Part shown: piece after piece, positions 43,250 through 51,645 of the stretch
How positions within the stretch are numbered: position 1 is the first letter of the stretch
Layout of the letters: every line of letters starts with the position of its first letter
Source: Limnohabitans sp. 63ED37-2
GTDB lineage: Bacteria > Pseudomonadota > Gammaproteobacteria > Burkholderiales > Burkholderiaceae_C
Assembly (NCBI RefSeq): GCF_001412535.1
Contig: NZ_CP011774.1
Span: forward strand, 801,501 to 865,500
Reading direction: 5' to 3'
Length of the DNA: 64,000 bases
Program-made: the position numbers and the translations under genes
The notes under the pieces: model-generated
The model's database searches: none
Told to the model about the DNA's origin: nothing
What the model saw: the letters and a program-made list of their open reading frames with translations, nothing else

Positions 43250-44023
43250 TCAAGGCCCGATGGCGTAAACCGCCGGGGTCTGCGAATCAGGGCCTGTGAG
43301 GCCCTTTTTCCATTGCGCCACCGTGTGGCTCTGGATGTTGGCCGAGGGCAGCGTCAAACCACTGGCAATGGCCAAGCGCGTGTTGGCATTCAGGCTTTGC
43401 AGCAAGCCGCCGAGCATGGCCGCGTTGCGGTAAGGCGTTTCGATCCACAACTGGGTTTGTCCGGTTTTGAGGGCCAAGGACTCCAGTTGTTTCAAGCGGG
43501 CGGCCCGCTCCCCCGCGTCTTGCGGCAAATACCCCACAAAAGCGAAGTTCTGACCATTGAGCCCGCTGGCGGCCAAGGCCAAGAGCAAAGACACCGGGCC
43601 CACCAAAGGCACCACGCCAATGCCCAGATCGTGTGCGGCCCGCACCACCGAGCTGCCCGGGTCGGCCACCGCGGGCATGCCCGCTTCGCTCACCAAACCC
43701 ACATCGTGCCCTTGCAAAGCAGCCGCCAACAGTGGTTTGCCATCAAAACCTGACTGGTGGTCGCCTTTTTTGTGCACATGGCGGGGCAATTCGGTGATGC
43801 TTTGTTCGGCCAGCGGGACGATCAGTGGATGTGTTTGGCCCACACGTTTGAGGAAGGCGCGGGTGCTCTTGGCGTTCTCGCACACCCAATGCTGAATCCC
43901 GGCGGCGGTGGCCAAGGTGGTGCTGGGCAGCACTTCGGTGATCGGGGCTTGCTCGGTGCAGCCAAAGTCGAGTGGCGTGGGCACCAAAAACAGGCGGCCT
44001 GGTGGGGTCTTGGGGGTGTTCAC
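43250..44023 (-). CDS. RsmI-like SAM-dependent methyltransferase
   Basis: A 257-aa tetrapyrrole-methylase-fold protein. LFLVPTPL at the start, GHDVGLVSEAGMPAVADPGS (about residues 104-123) and VGPVSLLLALAASGL are those of the RsmI family, which 2'-O-methylates C1402 of 16S rRNA. It is diverged from classic RsmI, so it may be a paralogue with another target. The GTG start overlaps the end of maf (GTGA), so the two are coupled. Confidence 0.85.
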   Translation of the reverse strand: MNTPKTPPGRLFLVPTPLDFGCTEQAPITEVLPSTTLATAAGIQHWVCENAKSTRAFLKRVGQTHPLIVPLAEQSITELPRHVHKKGDHQSGFDGKPLLAAALQGHDVGLVSEAGMPAVADPGSSVVRAAHDLGIGVVPLVGPVSLLLALAASGLNGQNFAFVGYLPQDAGERAARLKQLESLALKTGQTQLWIETPYRNAAMLGGLLQSLNANTRLAIASGLTLPSANIQSHTVAQWKKGLTGPDSQTPAVYAIGP

Positions 44024-44625
44024 AGCAGCTTCACCCCGGCTTGGCGCAACATGCGCGCGGTGCGGATCAGTGGCAGTCCGATCAGGGCGGTGGGGTCGTC
44101 GTTGTCAATGGACTCGAGCAGGGCAATGCCCAAGCCCTCGCTTTTGGCGCTGCCCGCGCAGTCGTAGGGTTGTTCTGCCTGCAAATAGGCCTCTATTTCG
44201 TCGTCGCTCAGGTCACGAAACACCACACGAACCTCGGCCAAGTCCACTTGTTCATAGCCGCTGGCCAGGCAAACCACGGCCAACGCGGTCTGAAAAACCA
44301 AGGTCTGGCCGCGCATTTGGCGCAGCTGCTGCACGGCTCGCGCGTGCTCCCCGGGCTTGCCCAGGGGTTGGCCAGCCAAATCGGCCACTTGGTCAGAGCC
44401 AATCACCACCGCATCGGGGTGCAAGGCGGCCACGGCCCGGGCTTTGGCCAGGGCCAAGCGTCTGGCCAGCGCCTGTGGGGCTTCTCCCGGCAAAGGGGTT
44501 TCGTCCACACCGGGTGCGCTCACGGTGAAAGGGATGCGCAGGCGCTCGAGCAGTTCGCGCCGATAACGAGAAGTCGAGCCCAGCACCACCGAGCGGCTGG
44601 TGGGGGCAGAAGGAGTGAAAGTCAT
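44020..44625 (-). CDS. Maf-family nucleoside triphosphate pyrophosphatase
   Basis: 201 aa. LGSTSRYRRELLERL (about residues 16-30) is the Maf nucleotide-binding signature, VDETPLPGE and VIGSDQVA follow with the catalytic Asp, and AGSAKSEGLGIALLE completes the pattern. Maf proteins (YceF type) hydrolyse non-canonical or methylated nucleotides such as m7GTP. ATG 44625 was used; the frame upstream runs into yceD. Divergent from yceD across 56 bp. Confidence 0.9.
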   Translation of the reverse strand: MTFTPSAPTSRSVVLGSTSRYRRELLERLRIPFTVSAPGVDETPLPGEAPQALARRLALAKARAVAALHPDAVVIGSDQVADLAGQPLGKPGEHARAVQQLRQMRGQTLVFQTALAVVCLASGYEQVDLAEVRVVFRDLSDDEIEAYLQAEQPYDCAGSAKSEGLGIALLESIDNDDPTALIGLPLIRTARMLRQAGVKLL

Positions 44626-44681
44626 GGTCAAAGCGCAAGCCCAGGAGGAATTCGTAGGGGTGATTCTCTTACACTGCAGCC

Positions 44682-45230
44682 ATGGAAAAAAAAATGGACC
44701 CCCAACACCTGGATGTCGTGGCCTTTGCCCGTGGCGGCCTGCGCCTGCAGGGCGAGGGCGCTTTGGCCGATTGGCCCCGTTTGGCCGAGGAACAGCACGG
44801 TGACACCGTGGCCCCCGGGCAGGTGCAGTGGCTGCTGCAAGGTCGCGCGGTGGCGCAATCGGGGGCATCCGATCAATTGTGGCTGGATCTGAAGGCCTCG
44901 CTCATGCTGCCCATGCAGTGCCAGCGCTGCCTGAGTCCGGTGCTGGAGGCTGTGCAGGCCGAGCGCTCATTTTTGTTTGTCGCCGACGAGGCTGCAGCGC
45001 AGGCGCTCGACGACGAGGTGGAGGACGATGTGCTGGTCATCAGCCGTGATTTTGATGCCCTGGCCTTGGTCGAGGACGAGTTGATTTTGTCCTTGCCCCT
45101 CGTGCCCTTGCACGATGTGTGTCCCGAAACCCTGCCCATGTCTGTGGCCGATCCGGCCTTTGAAGCCGCCGCCGAGCGGCCCAACCCCTTTGGGGTGTTG
45201 GCCAGCCTCAAAACCGGTCAAGACCGCTGA
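44682..45230 (+). CDS. yceD: YceD/DUF177-family protein
   Basis: A 182-aa protein with MQCQRCLSPV (about residue 78), the paired cysteines of DUF177, and an acidic middle (DDEVEDDVLVI). The ending PNPFGVLASLK is a family mark. It precedes rpmF in nearly all Proteobacteria and is thought to act in 23S rRNA handling or ribosome assembly. rpmF has its own promoter candidate in the gap that follows. Confidence 0.9.
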   Translation: MEKKMDPQHLDVVAFARGGLRLQGEGALADWPRLAEEQHGDTVAPGQVQWLLQGRAVAQSGASDQLWLDLKASLMLPMQCQRCLSPVLEAVQAERSFLFVADEAAAQALDDEVEDDVLVISRDFDALALVEDELILSLPLVPLHDVCPETLPMSVADPAFEAAAERPNPFGVLASLKTGQDR

Positions 45231-45268
45231 ATGTGGGCCGACACACCGGCCACAGGCCGATAAAGGTG

Positions 45269-45296
45269 TTCAAAAGGGTCCGGCTTAGGCTATAAT
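45269..45296 (+). promoter_or_regulatory. Candidate rpmF promoter
   Basis: A perfect TATAAT (45291-45296) with a weak TTCAAA (45269-45274) 16 bp upstream. This would start transcription about 85 bp before rpmF, in the 157-bp gap after yceD. Confidence 0.45.
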
Positions 45297-45387
45297 CAAT
45301 GGCTTCGCCCGGATGCCCCGGGTGTCATTCCCATCAACCGAAGCTGCGTTTTCATTTGCGCGGCCTCCAAGCTTCCAAGGAGCCACC

Positions 45388-45570
45388 ATGGCTGTTCAGC
45401 AAAACAAAAAATCGCCTTCCAAGCGCGGCATGCACCGTTCGCACAACGCCCTGAACGTGCCCGGTATCGCTGTCGAGCCGACCACAGGCGAGACTCACCT
45501 GCGTCACCACATCAGCCCCAACGGTTTTTACCGTGGCCGCCAAGTGCTCAAAAACAAGTCGGAAGCCTGA
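45388..45570 (+). CDS. rpmF: 50S ribosomal protein L32
   Basis: A 60-aa ribosomal protein; MAVQQNKKSPSKRGMHRSH and VEPTTGETHLRHHISPNGFY are standard for proteobacterial L32. AAGGAG lies 6 bp upstream. It lacks the zinc-binding cysteines of some L32 forms, which is usual here. A terminator follows, then plsX. Confidence 0.97.
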   Translation: MAVQQNKKSPSKRGMHRSHNALNVPGIAVEPTTGETHLRHHISPNGFYRGRQVLKNKSEA

Positions 45571-45597
45571 TCGGCTTCCGCCCTCCAGCCTTCAGAG

Positions 45598-45633
45598 GCC
45601 CGGCGCTACTTTCTGAGTAGCCTCGGGCTTTTT
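45598..45633 (+). terminator. rpmF: Rho-independent terminator after rpmF
   Basis: GCCCGGCGCTAC pairs with GTAGCCTCGGGC around TTTCTGA, with a 2-nt internal mismatch, followed by TTTTT. It is a full or partial stop before plsX. Confidence 0.8.
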
Positions 45634-45691
45634 GGTTTATGGCCTGCGTTTTATGGCCAGCGTTAATTCCGGTTTTGAGCCCAAGGATGTC

Positions 45692-46756
45692 ATGACCTCG
45701 CCCACCCCGATCACTGTGTCTGTTGACTGCATGGGCGGCGACCACGGTCCCCGCGTCACGCTGGCGGCTTGTCGCCGTTTTCTGTCATCTCACCCCGATG
45801 CCCGGTTGATTCTTGCAGGGCGTGCAGAGGCCCTGGCGGGCTTCTCTGACCCCCGTGCTCAGGTGGTGGTGGCCGCGGAAGTGGTCGAGATGGACGATCC
45901 ACTGGAAGTAGCCTTGCGCAAGAAAAAAGACTCTTCCATGCGCGTGGCCATCGAGCAAGTGCGTGACGGCCACGCACAAGTTGCGGTATCGGCGGGCAAC
46001 ACTGGGGCCTTGATGGCGATTGCCCGTTACGTGCTCAAAACCATGGACGGTATTGACCGGCCAGCCATTGCAGGTCAAATGCCCAACTTCAAGGGTGGCG
46101 GCACCACCATGCTTGACTTGGGCGCCAATGTGGACTGCACCCCCGAACATTTGCTGCAATTTGCCGTCATGGGTTCGGCCTTGGTCTCGGTGCTGCAAGA
46201 CAAGGATCAGCCCTCGGTGGGTTTGCTCAACATCGGTGAAGAAGCCATCAAGGGCAATGAAATCATCAAAAAAGCGGGTGAATTATTGCGATCTGCGGCC
46301 AATTCCGGAGATTTGAACTTTCATGGCAATGTGGAAGGCAACGATATTTTCAAGGGCACCGTCGACATCGTGGTCTGTGATGGCTTTGTCGGCAATGTGG
46401 CCTTGAAGGCCAGCGAAGGCTTGGCCACCATGGTCAGTGGCTTTTTGAAAGCCGAGTTTTCACGCAACATCTTCACAAAAACTGCCGCTTTATTGGCTTA
46501 TCCGGTCTTAACGGCGTTTAAAAACCGCGTCGACCACCGTCGCTACAACGGCGCTGCCCTGTTGGGTTTGCGTGGCCTAGTGTTCAAGAGCCATGGCTCG
46601 GCCGATGAGTTGGCTTTTGAGAACGCCTTGAACCGGGCTTATGATGCAGCTCGAAACCAATTGCTTGACCGCGTTCGCGACCGCATTGCCCACGCCGCCC
46701 CTTTGCTGATGGGTGCGCAGGCTGAGCGATCTGAACCCGCGGTCACATCTGTATGA
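45692..46756 (+). CDS. plsX: Phosphate acyltransferase PlsX
   Basis: A 354-aa enzyme making acyl-phosphate from acyl-ACP for phospholipid synthesis. ITVSVDCMGGDHGP begins the protein and SAGNTGALMAIA (about residue 95) plus GFVGNVALKASEG are family blocks. AAGGA lies 5 bp before ATG 45692; an earlier ATG at 45632 lacks this. Its last bases overlap the fabH start (ATGA). Confidence 0.95.
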   Translation: MTSPTPITVSVDCMGGDHGPRVTLAACRRFLSSHPDARLILAGRAEALAGFSDPRAQVVVAAEVVEMDDPLEVALRKKKDSSMRVAIEQVRDGHAQVAVSAGNTGALMAIARYVLKTMDGIDRPAIAGQMPNFKGGGTTMLDLGANVDCTPEHLLQFAVMGSALVSVLQDKDQPSVGLLNIGEEAIKGNEIIKKAGELLRSAANSGDLNFHGNVEGNDIFKGTVDIVVCDGFVGNVALKASEGLATMVSGFLKAEFSRNIFTKTAALLAYPVLTAFKNRVDHRRYNGAALLGLRGLVFKSHGSADELAFENALNRAYDAARNQLLDRVRDRIAHAAPLLMGAQAERSEPAVTSV

Positions 46757-47730
46757 GAATTTATTCACGCATTTTGAGCACCGGCAGCTACCTGCCTGCC
46801 AGACGCCTGGGCAACGCCGATCTGGCCGCCGAGTTGGCGCAACAAGGGGTTGAAACCTCTGACGATTGGATCGTTGAGCGCACAGGCATCCGTGCTCGCC
46901 ACTTTGCCGCCGACGAGCAAGGCTGCAGCGATTTGGCCACCGAAGCAGCCCGACAGGCGCTGCTCGCGTCGGGCCTGGTCTCCGCAGACATTGACCTGAT
47001 CATTGTGGCCACCTCGACCCCCGACATGGTGTTTCCGTCTGTGGCCACCATGGTTCAGCACAAACTGGGCGCAGCCGGTTGTCCGGCGTTTGACGTCCAA
47101 GCGGTGTGCAGCGGCTTTATTTATGCGCTGACGATCGCCGACTCGATGATCCAGTCCGGCACGGCCAAACGGGCTTTGGTGATCGGGTCTGAAATTTTCA
47201 GCCGCATCCTTGACTTCAAGGACCGCACGACCTGTGTGTTGTTTGGCGACGGCGCTGGCGCGGTGGTGCTCGAAGCCTCGAACCAGCCCGGCATTTTGGC
47301 CACCGATTTGCACGCTGATGGCAAGTACAAAGACATTTTGTGTGTGCCCGGTCACGTCAACCGGGGGGCGATTTTGGGTGACCCTGTGCTCAAGATGGAT
47401 GGCCAAGCGGTCTTTAAATTGGCCGTGGGTGTGCTCGAAGACACCGCCCGCGCCAGCTTGGCCAAGGCCAACTTGACCGATGCCGACATCGACTGGCTGA
47501 TCCCGCACCAGGCCAATATCCGCATCATGCAAAGCACCGCCAAGAAGCTCAAGCTGGGCGCTGACAAGGTGGTGGTCACGGTGGACCAGCATGGCAACAC
47601 CTCGGCCGCCTCGATTCCGCTGGCGCTGGACACCGCCGTGCGCGATGGACGTATCCAGCGTGGCCAGACCCTCATGCTCGAAGGCGTGGGCGGTGGCTTC
47701 ACTTGGGGCTCTGTCCTCTTGCGTTACTGA
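46753..47730 (+). CDS. fabH: 3-oxoacyl-ACP synthase III
   Basis: A 325-aa initiating condensing enzyme joining acetyl-CoA to malonyl-ACP. The triad is Cys119 (QAVCSGF), His (IPHQANIRIM) and Asn (HGNTSAAS). The N-terminus YSRILSTGSYLP is typical. Overlaps plsX by 4 bp; fabD starts 77 bp after its stop. Confidence 0.96.
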   Translation: MRIYSRILSTGSYLPARRLGNADLAAELAQQGVETSDDWIVERTGIRARHFAADEQGCSDLATEAARQALLASGLVSADIDLIIVATSTPDMVFPSVATMVQHKLGAAGCPAFDVQAVCSGFIYALTIADSMIQSGTAKRALVIGSEIFSRILDFKDRTTCVLFGDGAGAVVLEASNQPGILATDLHADGKYKDILCVPGHVNRGAILGDPVLKMDGQAVFKLAVGVLEDTARASLAKANLTDADIDWLIPHQANIRIMQSTAKKLKLGADKVVVTVDQHGNTSAASIPLALDTAVRDGRIQRGQTLMLEGVGGGFTWGSVLLRY

Positions 47731-47806
47731 TCCGCAACCCTTATGACCCATGGGGTCTGCGCCGCAGTAGGGCCAGACCTGATTCACACCCGATAAAAAT
47801 TTGCAC

Positions 47807-48757
47807 ATGACGACATTTGCTTTTGTTTTTCCCGGCCAAGGTTCTCAATCGGTCGGCATGCTGGATGCCTGGGGTGACCACCCCGTGGTGCTCGAAACCT
47901 TGAAAGAAGCCTCCGACGCCCTGGGCGAAGACGTGGCGAAGTTGATCCACGAAGGCCCCAAAGAAGCGCTGGCCATGACCACCAACACCCAACCTGTGAT
48001 GTTGGTGTCGGCGGTGGCTGCTTACCGTGCTTGGTTGGCAGAAGGCGGCGCCAAGCCGTCTGTGGTCGCCGGACACTCGCTGGGCGAGTACAGCGCCTTG
48101 GTGGCTTCGGGCGTGCTCACCTTGTCACAAGCTGCGCCGCTGGTGCGCCTGCGAGCAGCCGCCATGCAAGAAGCGGTGCCTGTGGGCGTAGGCGCCATGG
48201 CCGCCATTTTGGGCTTGGCCTCGGACAAAGTCATTGAAGGCTGCCAAGCAGCCCAAGCCACATTTGCCGCAGGCAGCACCGAAGTGGTCGAGGCCGTGAA
48301 CTTCAACGATGCCGCGCAAACCGTGATCGCGGGCAGCAAAGCCGCGGTGGACAAAGCCTGCGAGGTGCTCAAGGGCATGGGTGCCAAGCGTGCGCTGCTT
48401 TTGCCCGTGTCGGCCCCTTTCCATTCGAGCCTGATGAAGCCCGCTGCCGAAAAGCTGCGCGAGAAGATGGCCTCACTGACTTTGGGCGCACCGCAGATCC
48501 CGGTGCTCAACAACATTGACGTGGCCATCGAAACCGACGCCGACCGCATCCGTGACGCGCTGTATCGTCAGGCTTTTGGCCCAGTTCGTTGGGTGGAGTG
48601 TGTGCAGGCCATCAAGGCCCGCGGCGTGAGCACCCTGGTTGAATGCGGCCCCGGCAAGGTGCTGGCAGGCATGACCAAGCGGATCGATGCCGAATTGAAC
48701 GGGGTGGCGCTGTTCGACCCCGCCACCCTTGCTGAAGTGAAAGGACTTCTCTCATGA
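47807..48757 (+). CDS. fabD: Malonyl-CoA:ACP transacylase
   Basis: A 316-aa enzyme loading malonyl units on ACP. FVFPGQGSQSVGM near the start and the nucleophile motif GHSLGEYSALVASG (Ser about residue 92) are clear; the partner His lies in PVSAPFHSSLM. ATG 47807 fits; the TTG at 47801 is unlikely. Its stop overlaps the fabG start (ATGA). Confidence 0.96.
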   Translation: MTTFAFVFPGQGSQSVGMLDAWGDHPVVLETLKEASDALGEDVAKLIHEGPKEALAMTTNTQPVMLVSAVAAYRAWLAEGGAKPSVVAGHSLGEYSALVASGVLTLSQAAPLVRLRAAAMQEAVPVGVGAMAAILGLASDKVIEGCQAAQATFAAGSTEVVEAVNFNDAAQTVIAGSKAAVDKACEVLKGMGAKRALLLPVSAPFHSSLMKPAAEKLREKMASLTLGAPQIPVLNNIDVAIETDADRIRDALYRQAFGPVRWVECVQAIKARGVSTLVECGPGKVLAGMTKRIDAELNGVALFDPATLAEVKGLLS

Positions 48758-49497
48758 GCGAAGCACAAAAACAGATTGCACTGGTCACAGGCGCATCGCG
48801 CGGCATTGGTGCGGCCATTGCCTTGCATTTGGCCCAACAAGGTTATGTGGTCATTGGCACCGCCACCAGCGATGAGGGTGCGGCCAAAATTAGCCAAGCG
48901 CTGTCGGCCTTCCCCGGCAGCCGAGGTGCCAACCTGAATGTCAACGATGCCGCAGCAGGCGAAGCCCTGATCGATGCCATCGTCAAAGAGCACGGTGGCC
49001 TGCAGGTGCTGGTCAACAACGCGGGCATCACCCGCGACACCTTGGCCATGCGCATGAAAGACGACGACTGGGACGCGGTGCTCGACACCAACCTCAAGGC
49101 GGTGTTCCGCATGAGCCGCGCCGTGATCCGCCCCATGATGAAGCAGCGTTATGGCCGCATCATCAGCATCACCAGCGTGGTGGGCGCATCTGGCAACCCC
49201 GGCCAAGCCAATTACGCCGCTGCCAAGGCCGGTGTGGCGGGCATGACCCGTGCGCTGGCCCGTGAGTTGGGCAGCCGCAACATCACCGTCAACTGTGTGG
49301 CCCCTGGTTTCATTGCCACCGACATGACGGCCAGCCTGCCCGAAGAACAACACAAAGCCTTGTTGGGCCAGATTCCTCTGGGCCATCTGGGTCAACCCGA
49401 TGACATCGCCCACGCGGTGGCGTACCTGGCTGGGCCGGGCGCTGGCTATGTCACCGGACAAGAATTGCATGTCAATGGTGGCATGTTCATGGCCTGA
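48754..49497 (+). CDS. fabG: 3-oxoacyl-ACP reductase
   Basis: A 247-aa short-chain dehydrogenase, NADPH-dependent. TGASRGIG is the cofactor loop, NNAG follows, and the catalytic Ser, Tyr, Lys are in SITSVVGASGNPGQANYAAAK. Position between fabD and acpP supports fabG over other SDRs. Confidence 0.96.
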   Translation: MSEAQKQIALVTGASRGIGAAIALHLAQQGYVVIGTATSDEGAAKISQALSAFPGSRGANLNVNDAAAGEALIDAIVKEHGGLQVLVNNAGITRDTLAMRMKDDDWDAVLDTNLKAVFRMSRAVIRPMMKQRYGRIISITSVVGASGNPGQANYAAAKAGVAGMTRALARELGSRNITVNCVAPGFIATDMTASLPEEQHKALLGQIPLGHLGQPDDIAHAVAYLAGPGAGYVTGQELHVNGGMFMA

Positions 49498-49559
49498 TTT
49501 TCGGAACCCCCTTCCGGACAGGTAAAATCTTCTTTTTTCACAACCCTCAGAGGGACCCC

Positions 49560-49796
49560 ATGAGCGATATCGAAGCACGTGTCAAAAAAATCATTGCCGA
49601 ACAACTCGGCGTTGAAGAGTCACAAGTCACCAACGAAAAAGCCTTTGTGGCCGATCTGGGTGCCGACTCCCTGGACACGGTGGAATTGGTGATGGCACTC
49701 GAAGACGAGTTTGGCATCGAGATTCCTGACGAAGACGCAGAAAAAATCACCACGGTGCAAGCTGCGATTGACTACGCCCAAAGCAAGAAGGCCTGA
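49560..49796 (+). CDS. acpP: Acyl carrier protein
   Basis: A 78-aa acidic helical carrier. GADSLDTVELVMALEDEF holds the Ser that receives 4'-phosphopantetheine from AcpS, which is encoded at 59659-60066. AGAGGGA lies just before the ATG. The gene ends 6 bp before fabF. Confidence 0.97.
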   Translation: MSDIEARVKKIIAEQLGVEESQVTNEKAFVADLGADSLDTVELVMALEDEFGIEIPDEDAEKITTVQAAIDYAQSKKA

Positions 49797-49802
49797 TCGA
49801 CG

Positions 49803-51047
49803 ATGACCCGGCGCCGCGTTGTTGTCACGGGTTTGGGATGCGTCAGCCCCGTGGGCAACACGGTCGCCGACGCATGGTCCAACCTGCTTGCCGGGCAGTC
49901 CGGCATTGGTCCCATCACCCGTTTCGACGCTTCGGCGATGTCCTGCCGGATCGTGGGTGAAGTCAAAAACTTTGACCTCGAGTCCTACATCACCGCCAAA
50001 GAGGCGCGGACCATGGACCGCTTCATCCATTACGGCATTGCCGCTGCAGCCCAAGCCATCCAAGATGCTGGACTGCCCGCGGGTGACGCTTTGGGTGAAG
50101 AGGAGGCTTGCCGAATCGGTGTGGTGATTGGTTCGGGCATTGGCGGCTTGCCGTTGATCGAAGAAACCCACATCGAATACACCGCACGCGGTGCACGCCG
50201 AATTTCGCCATTTTTTGTACCCGCCTCGATCATCAACATGATCTCGGGCCATGTCTCGATGCGCCATGGTTTCAAAGGCCCCAACTTGGCTGTTGTGACC
50301 GCTTGCACCACAGGTTTGCACAGCATTGGTGAAGCCGGTCGTTTGATCGAATACGGTGACGCCGATGTGATGATCGCCGGTGGTTCCGAAGGTACCGTGT
50401 CGCCTTTGGGTGTGGGTGGCTTTGCCGCCATGCGCGCTTTGTCGACCCGCAACGACGACCCCACAGCCGCATCGCGCCCCTGGGACAAAGACCGTGACGG
50501 TTTTGTGCTGGGCGAAGGTGCTGGCGTGATGGTGCTCGAAGAGTACGAGCACGCCAAAGCCCGTGGCGCCAAAATTTACGCCGAGCTGGGTGGTTATGGC
50601 ATGAGTGCAGACGCGGGTCACATGACCGCGCCGAGCATGGACGGCCCACGTCGCGCCATGTTGGGTGCCATGCGCAATGCCGGTGTCAACGCCGACCAGA
50701 TCGACTACCTGAACGCTCACGGCACTTCCACACCGCTGGGTGACATCAACGAAACCAACGCCATCAAGGCGGCTTTGGGCGACCACGCCTACAAAACCGT
50801 CGTCAGTTCCACCAAGTCGATGACCGGGCATTTGTTGGGTGGCGCGGGCGGCATCGAGAGCGTGTTCACCGTGCTGGCGCTGCACCATCAAAAAGTACCA
50901 CCCACGATCAACTTGGTCAACCCTGACCCTGAGTGCGATCTTGACTACTGTGCCAACACGGCGCGCGATCTGAAGATCGATGTCGCGTTGAAAAACAACT
51001 TCGGTTTTGGTGGCACCAACGGGTCTTTGGTTTTTAAACGCATCTGA
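49803..51047 (+). CDS. fabF: 3-oxoacyl-ACP synthase II
   Basis: A 414-aa elongating condensing enzyme. RRVVVTGLGCVSPVGN begins the protein. The active-site Cys is in VTACTTGLHSIGEA (about residue 165), and the histidines are in NAHGTSTPLGD and KSMTGHLLGGAGG. Last gene of the fab run; a membrane protein gene follows at 25 bp. Confidence 0.96.
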   Translation: MTRRRVVVTGLGCVSPVGNTVADAWSNLLAGQSGIGPITRFDASAMSCRIVGEVKNFDLESYITAKEARTMDRFIHYGIAAAAQAIQDAGLPAGDALGEEEACRIGVVIGSGIGGLPLIEETHIEYTARGARRISPFFVPASIINMISGHVSMRHGFKGPNLAVVTACTTGLHSIGEAGRLIEYGDADVMIAGGSEGTVSPLGVGGFAAMRALSTRNDDPTAASRPWDKDRDGFVLGEGAGVMVLEEYEHAKARGAKIYAELGGYGMSADAGHMTAPSMDGPRRAMLGAMRNAGVNADQIDYLNAHGTSTPLGDINETNAIKAALGDHAYKTVVSSTKSMTGHLLGGAGGIESVFTVLALHHQKVPPTINLVNPDPECDLDYCANTARDLKIDVALKNNFGFGGTNGSLVFKRI

Positions 51048-51072
51048 CCTGCCTTCTGGCCAGTCCGCCACC

Positions 51073-51567
51073 ATGCACAACGCCCCACCTGTGGTTTACC
51101 CGGTGGGGCGTTTTTTTTGGGGGCGCTGGTTGTTCGTGGCGCTCTGCGTGCTTTCGGCGGCAGGCCTCATCGCTTGGCACATGATGTCGCAGGCGACTGG
51201 CCCCAAACTGTGGGCAGCCTGGTTTTTTTGGACTGCCTGTGTTTTGTCTGCTGCGCTGTGGGCCCCAAGGCAGACCCTGACAGGAGGACGTTTGGGCTGG
51301 AGCGGCGAAAGCTGGTTTTGGCAAGCCAACGCAGACTCTGGCGAACATGTTCAATCGGTCTCCGTCTCAGTGGGTTTGGACTCCAAAGCGGGCATCTTGC
51401 TTTGGGTGCAGCCCCTGGACGAGCAGGGCCAAGCGCAAGGTCGGCTGCTGTGTGCTTGGCTGCAGGCGGGGGCGATGCCCTCAAAGTGGCACGGATTTAG
51501 ATGCGCTGTATATTCGCGCCCCATGGCGGCTGCGCGGTCTCACAAGGTCCCGCAAGCGCGTCTTTGA
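51073..51567 (+). CDS. Inner-membrane hypothetical protein, YgfX-like position
   Basis: 164 aa. Two membrane helices (about residues 18-40 and 48-65) are followed by a small soluble domain ending SKWHGFRCAVYSRP. That ending resembles the membrane protein that precedes rpoE in many Comamonadaceae. The last 14 residues after the Arg-Pro look like added sequence, perhaps from a deletion joint. rpoE, rseA and rseB, expected next, are missing. Function unknown; YgfX proteins inhibit or interact with cytoskeletal or flavinator proteins, but homology is only weakly visible. Confidence 0.6.
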   Translation: MHNAPPVVYPVGRFFWGRWLFVALCVLSAAGLIAWHMMSQATGPKLWAAWFFWTACVLSAALWAPRQTLTGGRLGWSGESWFWQANADSGEHVQSVSVSVGLDSKAGILLWVQPLDEQGQAQGRLLCAWLQAGAMPSKWHGFRCAVYSRPMAAARSHKVPQARL

Positions 51568-51599
51568 TGCGGCTTGAAATGGCCGTTTTGAGCCGCATC
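51566..51599 (+). promoter_or_regulatory. Stem-loop in the mucD leader
   Basis: GATGCGGCT and AGCCGCATC form a perfect 9-bp stem with a 16-nt loop, 47 bp before the mucD start. No T tract follows. It could be leader structure at the site where rpoE-rseAB would be expected. Confidence 0.35.
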
Positions 51600-51645
51600 T
51601 GTCTCGAGCTTGCAATCTGGTTATAACCGACATAAGGAGGCTTTT

